Position numbers and translations under genes: made by a program. 26,795 nt of DNA from Chrysochromulina tobinii (lineage: Eukaryota; Haptophyta; Prymnesiales; Chrysochromulinaceae). This document shows, one piece after another, positions 9,477 through 16,157 of this stretch. The stretch's first letter is position 1; the number at the start of each line of letters is the position of its first letter. The stretch spans positions 1-26,795 of the forward strand of contig JWZX01002471.1 of assembly GCA_001275005.1 (NCBI GenBank), in the 5' to 3' direction. The notes under the pieces were generated by a model. It saw nothing but the letters and a program-made list of their open reading frames with translations, was not told the DNA's origin and did no database searches.

Positions 9477-10238
9477 TCACCCCTGATGCGCTCCTTCCAT
9501 CGCGCTTAGGTTGCGCACACGCACGCGGCAGCCGGGGCGCTGCTTCATCTCTGCGATGCTCGCGTCGAGCGCCTCCTTTCGCCCCTCGGAGCGGAAACCA
9601 GCTTTATGGCCGCGCCACTTCGTGCTGAAGAAGCGGTCATGTCGCTCCAGCCACATGACATCGACAGACGAGCACAGCGCGTCGATCGCCTGCGGCACGG
9701 AATCGTACTCGCAGCCCTCGCAATCTATCTTGAGGCCGACCACGAGCGTTCTGGGGCGTTCACCCGAAGTGTGCGGGAAGAGCGTGGCGAGGACATTCAC
9801 AAGAGGGGTCGTGGGAACATCCACCGCGTGGGCGTCGTCCATGTTTGTTGCCCACCGAAGCAACGAATTTCCCCACCCATTGCGAACATTGTTGTGTGCC
9901 GCAGTGTCGGTCCAATAGGTTGCGGTTCCGCTCACGTTGGAGACGGCGAGGCCGAGAAGTTGAACATTGTGGCCACGCGCCTTGAGCCGCTGCTGGATCG
10001 CCGCGAGAAGTTTGGCATGCGTCGGGTTAGGCTCGATGCCGACGGCGCACACATCTTGCCGAGCCTCGACGCTGCCAAAGAGGCTGCCAAGCGTGCGATT
10101 GAGCCTGGGCGCTTTGGACGCAACAGACGGCTCGTACAGGGTGCGCAGGTTGTCGCCAACGTTGAGCCCCACGTCCACGTACACTCGAGAACACCCCGCG
10201 AGCGATGGCGCGAAAGACGACGGCAACGTGGTCGTCAT
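9477..10238 (-). CDS. FkbM family methyltransferase
   Basis: The protein has 253 residues from an ATG at 10238 to a TGA at 9477. It is a compact FkbM domain with little else. Motif I is VYVDVGLNVGDN (19-30), the strand-2 acidic residue is in VGIEPNPTHAKLL (66-78), and the family signature KIDCEGCEYDSV (170-181) is followed by VDVMWLERHD. These residues bind S-adenosylmethionine and a proton-abstracting or metal partner in the family. The expected reaction is methyl transfer to an oxygen of a saccharide or related acceptor; the substrate is not predictable. The length matches a bare catalytic domain. It is transcribed divergently from the CH-domain gene at 10526 with only 287 bp between the two ATGs. 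Confidence 0.8.
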   Translation of the reverse strand: MTTTLPSSFAPSLAGCSRVYVDVGLNVGDNLRTLYEPSVASKAPRLNRTLGSLFGSVEARQDVCAVGIEPNPTHAKLLAAIQQRLKARGHNVQLLGLAVSNVSGTATYWTDTAAHNNVRNGWGNSLLRWATNMDDAHAVDVPTTPLVNVLATLFPHTSGERPRTLVVGLKIDCEGCEYDSVPQAIDALCSSVDVMWLERHDRFFSTKWRGHKAGFRSEGRKEALDASIAEMKQRPGCRVRVRNLSAMEGAHQG

Positions 10239-10525
10239 GAATTCGAATGCGCAAACACTTCAACGAAATGCGCTTCGCGTTTGAGAGCTTGCACAGCCGA
10301 CTCGCCCACACAAGCGCGCTAATGTACTGCTGTTGCCGTGTTCACGCCCGAGAAGGCGCGAAGTGTTTCGTTGTAGTAATCTTTCAAGGTTCAGCCCGGT
10401 CGGGCTGTCGTGGGCCATGTCAAGAGCTCGCATGCAAGACCCGAACCGGAAAAGCTCCGATTCTGCTGGTCAACCTTCCTTTCGCTGTCCGTCCAAAATC
10501 ACATCGAAACGCGTCGCTCTGCTCC
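10239..10525. promoter_or_regulatory. Shared divergent promoter interval
   Basis: This 287-bp interval separates the start codons of the minus-strand methyltransferase (10238) and the plus-strand CH-domain gene (10526). The plus-strand frame stays open through it, but its composition (CCC/Cys-rich, no domain match) looks untranslated. No TATA box is obvious. Both promoters must lie here or within the neighbouring genes. Confidence 0.4.
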
Positions 10526-12739
10526 ATGCCTCCTGTCAAGGTACATACCAAAGGGGCTGCTGCCAACAAAGCAGGAAGCCAACCGAACAATCGTGGCGGC
10601 GAGCCCGCCGGCTTCCCCCCCAAGAAGCAGTCCCAAGAGGCTGCGCCATCCATGGCTGCGCCGTCCAAGCAGCTCACCGCCAAGGAGCGCGAGGAGCTGA
10701 CGCAGCTCAAGACGTACACGCGATGGTGGCACGCGACGCTCCAGCAGGCGCGCAACGCCGAGCACACAGTCACCGACCTGTCCAAGGATCTTGCAACGGG
10801 CATCGTGCCAGTCGCCCTTATGGAGGTGCTCACACGCGCGGAGATCAAGCACAACAAGGAGCCCAAGAACCGCATCAAGCAGATGGAGAACATCGCCATC
10901 TTCATCCGGCAGCTCAAAACGCTCGGCATCCCGAGCGCCAACATGAGCGCGGAAGACCTGGCCGACGGCAAGAAGCACCTGATGCTCACCCTCACGTGGA
11001 ATCTGATCGTCCACTTTGCGCCCAGCAGCAAGGAGGCGGCGCTCGCGGACGACCAGCTGCGATGGATGCAGTCGAACACGAAGGGGTACGCCCGCGTCGA
11101 CGTCTCGGGCTGGGCTGGGCTGTGCGACGGGCGCGCGCTGTGCGCCGTCCTCCATCGATACGATCCCTCTGCCCTTGACTTCGACGCGCTCCCCGATGCG
11201 GATGCCGATGGCGCCGCCCTCGCGTCGATGGAGATCGCCTTCGAAACGGCGGAGCGAAAATTCGGCGCGCCGCGGCTGCTCGAGGCGGCGGATGTGGCGC
11301 TCGCCCTCGACCCCTCCATGAAGTTGCTCGCTGCCGACGCAACGTCTGCCGCGGATGGCGCGCCCGAGCTGCGCTCGATGATCACGTACCTTCTCTCTCT
11401 GCGCCAAGCGCTCCGACAGCATCGCGACGCACGTGCGAAGGAGGTGGCCGGCAGGTGCGCCGCCTTTGTCTCGGATGCGGAAGCGCTCGGCGCGTGGGTG
11501 CTCGACGCGACGCAAATTCAGCTCGACCGCACGGTGATCGCACACGGTTTTGATCGCACCAGCAAGGAGGAGGTCGCCGACGCCGACCGCATGCTCTCGC
11601 AACTCGAGGACGGCTTCCGAGGTACAGAGAAGGTGGCGCAGCAGAAGAAACGCTCGGAGCTCGCGCAGCTGCGCCTGCCCGCCATTTCGCGCACGCTCGT
11701 CGAGAATGAAGAGGCGGACAAGCGCTTCAAGCACCGCATGCCCGGCGAGAAGGAGAGCGCACCGGCGCCCGGTGCGCCGTTGAGTGCCGTTGAGCGCGGC
11801 GCCGCCGCCAACGCGGAGAGTCCTGCGTTTGTGGTCGAGTCGGCAGCGGCGGCGATAGCCAAGCTCGACAGCACACTCAGGACACTCGCCACGGCCTGGG
11901 CAAAGCTCGAGGCCGCTGAAGAGGGCCTGTCGGTGGCACTCTGGCTCGTGCTGGTTGAGAAGAAGACGGATCTGATGGTGAAGGAGGTACTGGTTGAGGC
12001 CAAGAAGCTCGAGGACCTTGCCATCGGCTGGGCTGAAAAGATGGAGAGCGAGCAAGAGCTCCCCGTGCTCAAGTTTGACGATCGGAATGAGGCTGAGCGC
12101 GTGTGGCCCCCTGAAGCTGGCGACTCGGCAGCGGCGCTCGCGCAGGGCGTGCATGTTCTCGAGCTTTGGAGTGCGACGGGCACCGATGACTGCGTGAGCG
12201 CCCTCGATGATCGACGCTCCGCGTGTGTCGCCCTCATGAACGAAGCATCGCGCCGAAGGAACGAGGAGGGGCGTCCCTTGGCAGCCGTCCAAGCCACCGC
12301 TCCACGTGGAGGAAGATCTTCGCCGCCCCTCCACATGGAGATGGAGGACGTGCTGAACGTGGAACACAAGCTTGAGGTGGCTTGGCTCGAAATGAATGAG
12401 GCGGCCGCCGAGCTGCAGACCAAGCTGCACGAGATGCTCAAGTGGCAGCGCACCCAGCTCGAGAGCACGAGCACGCGCCTCGCCTCGGCGCACAAGAAGC
12501 TCGGGAAGCTGCGACCAGAAATGGTGAAGCAAAGCTGGTTCGGAGCGCCCGAGCCGACTCGGGCTCCGCCGCCGGCCACCCCCGAGGAGCAGTCGCCGCC
12601 CAAGCCCGGCGGCAAGCCCAACGGCAAGGCTGAGCCAAAACCGTCTTCGGCAGGCCCAGGGTTCAAGGGCGACGGGGCGGTGGTCGATACGAAAGTGAAG
12701 GTGACGGTGCAGGAGGAGAAGGGGTGCGCCATCCTGTAG
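10526..12739 (+). CDS. Alpha-actinin-like protein: two calponin-homology domains, helical rod and C-terminal CaaX box
   Basis: I chose the ATG at 10526 (MPPVKVHTKG), giving 737 residues; an upstream in-frame ATG at 10247 adds only low-complexity sequence and overlaps the divergent promoter. CH1 (about 62-166) has NRIKQMENIAIFIRQLKTLG and the ending LTLTWNLIVHF. CH2 (about 174-297) has GWAGLCDGRALCAVLHRYDP and ends in a Leu-rich helix, as in the tandem actin-binding domain of alpha-actinin, spectrin and cortexillin. Residues 298-670 are helical and charged, spectrin-like or coiled-coil, interrupted near 405-435. Residues 675-715 are Pro/Lys-rich. The last four residues are CAIL (C734-L737), a CaaX prenylation box; Leu at the end favours geranylgeranylation. 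Inferred role is a membrane-attached actin crosslinker or cortical anchor. No EF-hands are present, unlike classical alpha-actinin. Confidence 0.8.
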   Translation: MPPVKVHTKGAAANKAGSQPNNRGGEPAGFPPKKQSQEAAPSMAAPSKQLTAKEREELTQLKTYTRWWHATLQQARNAEHTVTDLSKDLATGIVPVALMEVLTRAEIKHNKEPKNRIKQMENIAIFIRQLKTLGIPSANMSAEDLADGKKHLMLTLTWNLIVHFAPSSKEAALADDQLRWMQSNTKGYARVDVSGWAGLCDGRALCAVLHRYDPSALDFDALPDADADGAALASMEIAFETAERKFGAPRLLEAADVALALDPSMKLLAADATSAADGAPELRSMITYLLSLRQALRQHRDARAKEVAGRCAAFVSDAEALGAWVLDATQIQLDRTVIAHGFDRTSKEEVADADRMLSQLEDGFRGTEKVAQQKKRSELAQLRLPAISRTLVENEEADKRFKHRMPGEKESAPAPGAPLSAVERGAAANAESPAFVVESAAAAIAKLDSTLRTLATAWAKLEAAEEGLSVALWLVLVEKKTDLMVKEVLVEAKKLEDLAIGWAEKMESEQELPVLKFDDRNEAERVWPPEAGDSAAALAQGVHVLELWSATGTDDCVSALDDRRSACVALMNEASRRRNEEGRPLAAVQATAPRGGRSSPPLHMEMEDVLNVEHKLEVAWLEMNEAAAELQTKLHEMLKWQRTQLESTSTRLASAHKKLGKLRPEMVKQSWFGAPEPTRAPPPATPEEQSPPKPGGKPNGKAEPKPSSAGPGFKGDGAVVDTKVKVTVQEEKGCAIL

Positions 12740-13501
12740 AGCTCTAAATGCGGAGTGACTAGGGGGCATCTCTCGAATGCCGTCGGTGTGCGGCTTGCCG
12801 TCGGAGTGGCTTGCCTTCGGAGAGCGCATGCATGGCTACCCGCGTGTGAAGGAGGCACGTGGCGATCCGCGACCACATCGGACACGCGAAGAGAGGTAGA
12901 AGAGAGGCTCCTAGTGTTGGGTGGGTGGGGCACGAAGACGCTGGACTTGAGCATGCGGCAGCACTCGGCGGCGGCACGCAATAGCAACCACACGGCTAGC
13001 GCAAGAGATCATATTAAGATCATACGACCTATCATGGTCCATGCGGCGGCGGGGCATGGATAAGGCATGCCGAGCGCACCTCGCTCCTCGGAGCACGCAC
13101 AAGCGACGAACACGCGTACACACGACAACGTAATCGGGGTGAGCTAGGGGTGACAAGCCTTGTCTTCAAGGCCCGAACCTCAAGCGTGAAGCCTCAAGGG
13201 CGCCGATTTGTATTTATTAGAACTCTTCTTTTACACGCGGGTCGGGGGCCTTCGGGGACAATCGGACTAGATCGCGTCGGAGCGGCGCCTTGGTTAGTCG
13301 CCTTAACCGAATTTTAGCATCATCAACACGGCACACCCGCGACCTGAGACCAGAGCACACATGTGAGTCGTGACACGGTGGCCGACTATAATTGCTGCGC
13401 ATTTGCAACATCTACACGCCCAGCAGCTGCAACTGAGACGCACTCCTCGGCCCCCAGCGCTCAACAGTGACCAGCAGGCGCGGCTACACACGCAATGGTC
13501 G
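12740..13501. other. Convergent intergenic region
   Basis: This interval lies between the ends of the plus-strand CH-domain gene and the minus-strand EF-hand gene. It should contain both 3' UTRs. On the minus strand AATAAA occurs at 13218-13213, the only clear polyadenylation-like hexamer I saw, about 285 bp past the EF-hand gene's stop. No coding sequence, tRNA or other RNA gene is supported. Confidence 0.4.
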
Positions 13502-16039
13502 TCATCCCTCTCCCTTCACCTTTCGGCTGCGGACGGCTTCCTGGATGTGTTTCCATCCCTTGGCCTGCCGCACGATCTCACCAAACTCGTGGAAGTCGAC
13601 GCTGCCGAACGGTTGCTCCACATCCGCCATGCCTATCATCGCGCTCGCCTCCGCGTCCGCGACGGCGGCATTGAGCCCCAACTGCGAAGCAAGATACTTG
13701 CTCACCTCTTCTGCCTCGATGGTTCCGGTCTTGTCGAGATCGATGTTGTCGAAGACGGCGCGCAGCTTCGAGGGGTCCTCTGAGTCGAGGCTAGACCCCA
13801 TCTTAGCGAGACCAGTGGCGGCGAGAGCCTTCCAGGACTTCATCACGTGCGTGCGGTTGGGGTTGCGGACGGCTTGTTGGATTTGCGTCGCTGCCTTGGC
13901 CTGCCGAACAATCTCTGAAAACTCATGGAAGTCGACGCTGCCGAACGGTTGCTCCACATCCGCCATGCCTATCATCGCACTCGCCTCCGCGTCCGCGACG
14001 TCGGCATTGAGCCCCAACTGCGAAGCAAGATACTTGCTCACCTCTTCTGCCTCGATGGTTCCGGTCTTGTCGAGATCGATGTTGTCGAAGACGGCGCGCA
14101 GCTTCGAGGGGTCCTCTGAGTCGAGGCTAGACCCCATCTTAGCGAGACCAGTGGCGGCGAGAGCCTTCCAGGACTTCATCACGTGCTTCACGTCCGGCAC
14201 AGTGTGCTCGCGCGGTGAGATCATGAACGCGAGCAGAAACTCCTGGAGAGCCCGCACCGTGAGATCGGACTCCTGCGAAAGGCCGAAGAGGATGGGCATG
14301 CCCCCCATCAGACCGGTCACCTCGAGCGTGGTGGCGCCCTGCTCTTTGAGGAACACTTGAAGCGCGCACACCGCCTTCATGTTCCACTCCGGCCACGAAG
14401 GGGTGAGCAGCGGCGGCGTGGCCCCATGCACGTTGAGGAAGCGCTTGAGCGCCGATTGCAGCGCGGCGTCCCACGGCGCGTCGGGCAATTCTCGGTCCGT
14501 CATGGCTGGATCCGAGCCGGGGGTCCGTGGGGATCCTGCTGTCGCCTCCTCCAGTTTCTGGATGCCGCCGTCGCCTCTTCTACCCCCGCCGCACAACATG
14601 TGCGACGCCACATAGTCGAGTGCCGATGGAGGCGCGGTATCGGGCAGCGTGTCAAGCTCCCACTTGACCGTCTTCTTGGCGGGCACGGTGAAAGGGAACG
14701 AGAAGAGCCCCGAGCTGCGCTCTCTGCGTCTCGAGCCTCGGCTACCGTCGCTGACCTTGGCCGTCGTGGGGCTGAGCACGCGGAGCAGCTGGGTGAATGG
14801 GTGGGTGCCATGGAGAGAGTATTGATAGAAGCCGTTTGCATGCAGGAAGGCGGCGAGTGGGCCTTGGGCCGAACCTAGCTGGCCGTCGAGAAAGATGCCC
14901 TTTGACGGCCATTGGAACTTGCTAATGAACGCTGACGTACCTAGCGCCGCCGCTTCCGCCGCCGATGGCGCCGCCGCTTCCGACGCCGGTGACGCCCCCG
15001 CGAGCCTCAGCGGCCCGCTCGCGGTCATCATCAAGGACGTCCACCACGAAGGAATCGTCATCGCATCCTCGGCGGCTTCCTCTTCGACTTGGGACTCTCG
15101 GAGGTACCGGTACGGCCGTCGATAGGGAGATACGCGTGGTTCGCGCTTCCTGGCTTCTGCGCCGCGGCTCACGCTCCCGCCGTCCGAGGTGACTGGAGTA
15201 GCATCGAGTACCTGGAGCGCTTCTGGGCTGTCCGAGGGCATGTCCGGCGACGGCGCCCGGCACTTGTCGCGCGCAAAGGCGAAGGCGTCGGCCTCCTTGG
15301 TGAACACTGCGTGCGGCTGGAGCGGCTGGCCGATCGAGAGGATCATGTTGGCGGTCGAGCGCGTCATCATCGTCGAGAGTACGATTGCGAACCCGTGCGA
15401 GAGCTGCCGCAGTCTGTTCCGTCGTGTCTGGTACCATTCTGAGATCTGCTTGAGGTGCGCGAGGGAGGGCAGGCTCGCACAGCGCACGTCGAAGAGCGCT
15501 GTGAAGGGCTTGCCGTATGCGAGTGCCACGTCGACGGCCGAAAGCATGTGCACGATGCTCGGCGCGTCGATCGCCTTCTCGTTCCACCGCAGGCAAAGCC
15601 GCGGGAGAGGCAGCGCAGGGTCCTGCTCCAAGGTGAGTTGGCCACAGCAAAAGTCGAGCGGGCCGACGAGGATACTGGAAGTCTCACTGGCAGCTGCCGC
15701 TGCCGCGAAGCCGAGGTCAAGCGGGTCCATCTTCGACGGGTCCGTGGCAGCCGCTGCGGTCACTCCAACGGCAGGCGCGGCGGCCTCTTCAGCTTCTTCT
15801 GCATCTTCACGCTCGGTTTTCTCGTCGGGCCCTGGGACTGGGTTCCTGGAGGACGTCCGTGGGACGCCGCGCTCGAGCATCTTCGGGGGCTTGGGGTACT
15901 CGGACGAGAACGAGAACTCTGGTGATGAGCCAAGAAACATCGCGCGACCCAGCGCGACCTGGACGTCGTGGCGCAGACCGTTAGCCCATTTTTGGAACAA
16001 CATATAGACGTTCTTTTGATAGCGAGGAGTTGCATGCAT
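13502..16039 (-). CDS. EF-hand protein with duplicated C-terminal module and STAS-like/PG-binding-like middle regions
   Basis: The frame is open to 16381 but the upstream part overlaps the next gene, so I take the ATG at 16039 (MHATPRYQKN), giving 845 residues. Residues about 140-258 (PFTALFDVRCASLPSLAHL through ADAFAFARDKC) have a STAS/SpoIIAA-like strand-helix pattern; this is tentative. Residues about 540-640 carry three degenerate ALQ-x-FL repeats (ALKRFLNVHGA, ALQVFLKEQGA, ALQEFLLAF) resembling peptidoglycan-binding-type helical repeats. The C-terminus has two nearly identical 112-residue modules. Each has one canonical EF-hand loop, DLDKTGTIEAEE (about 655-666 and 767-778), and one degenerate loop, DVEQPFGSVDFHE, one residue too long. 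Each module ends in a helix with an IQ-like pattern. Expected role is calcium sensing. The protein as a whole is unrecognised. The next gene's stop is only 118 bp upstream of this start. Confidence 0.7.
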   Translation of the reverse strand: MHATPRYQKNVYMLFQKWANGLRHDVQVALGRAMFLGSSPEFSFSSEYPKPPKMLERGVPRTSSRNPVPGPDEKTEREDAEEAEEAAAPAVGVTAAAATDPSKMDPLDLGFAAAAAASETSSILVGPLDFCCGQLTLEQDPALPLPRLCLRWNEKAIDAPSIVHMLSAVDVALAYGKPFTALFDVRCASLPSLAHLKQISEWYQTRRNRLRQLSHGFAIVLSTMMTRSTANMILSIGQPLQPHAVFTKEADAFAFARDKCRAPSPDMPSDSPEALQVLDATPVTSDGGSVSRGAEARKREPRVSPYRRPYRYLRESQVEEEAAEDAMTIPSWWTSLMMTASGPLRLAGASPASEAAAPSAAEAAALGTSAFISKFQWPSKGIFLDGQLGSAQGPLAAFLHANGFYQYSLHGTHPFTQLLRVLSPTTAKVSDGSRGSRRRERSSGLFSFPFTVPAKKTVKWELDTLPDTAPPSALDYVASHMLCGGGRRGDGGIQKLEEATAGSPRTPGSDPAMTDRELPDAPWDAALQSALKRFLNVHGATPPLLTPSWPEWNMKAVCALQVFLKEQGATTLEVTGLMGGMPILFGLSQESDLTVRALQEFLLAFMISPREHTVPDVKHVMKSWKALAATGLAKMGSSLDSEDPSKLRAVFDNIDLDKTGTIEAEEVSKYLASQLGLNADVADAEASAMIGMADVEQPFGSVDFHEFSEIVRQAKAATQIQQAVRNPNRTHVMKSWKALAATGLAKMGSSLDSEDPSKLRAVFDNIDLDKTGTIEAEEVSKYLASQLGLNAAVADAEASAMIGMADVEQPFGSVDFHEFGEIVRQAKGWKHIQEAVRSRKVKGEG
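13591..14186 (-). repeat. 336-bp in-frame tandem duplication of an EF-hand module
   Basis: The segments 13591-13850 and 13927-14186 match base for base except two positions (one silent, one Ala/Asp). The offset is exactly 336 bp, or 112 codons. Homology extends at lower identity through 13556-13590 and 13892-13926. The near-identity indicates recent duplication or ongoing gene conversion. Confidence 0.95.
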
Positions 16040-16157
16040 CCCACGTACATGTAGAAGCGGCCGTCGATTGTCCCTCAGCGCGTCGCTGTCCCTTTGGGTT
16101 AACCCATGTGTTAACCTTTGGGTTGAGGTACCTCCGACCTTCCTACCTACACGCACC
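16040..16157 (-). promoter_or_regulatory. Short intergenic region with GGGTTAACCC palindrome
   Basis: This 118-bp gap between two same-strand genes holds a perfect 10-bp palindrome at 16096-16105, a second GTTAACC at 16110-16116 and a repeated TTTGGGTT (16093 and 16117). The position, about 55-85 bp upstream of the EF-hand gene's ATG, fits a promoter element. No factor can be named. Confidence 0.3.

Noticed and set aside
10499-12993. Minus-strand frames of 776 and 491 residues opposite the CH-domain gene
   Set aside because: No recognisable motif; both are biased in Arg/Leu or Ser and lie antisense to well-supported CH domains and the CaaX end.
13467-14360. 297-residue plus-strand frame across the EF-hand duplication
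   Set aside because: The duplication makes it look repetitive, but the EF-hand loops are on the minus strand.
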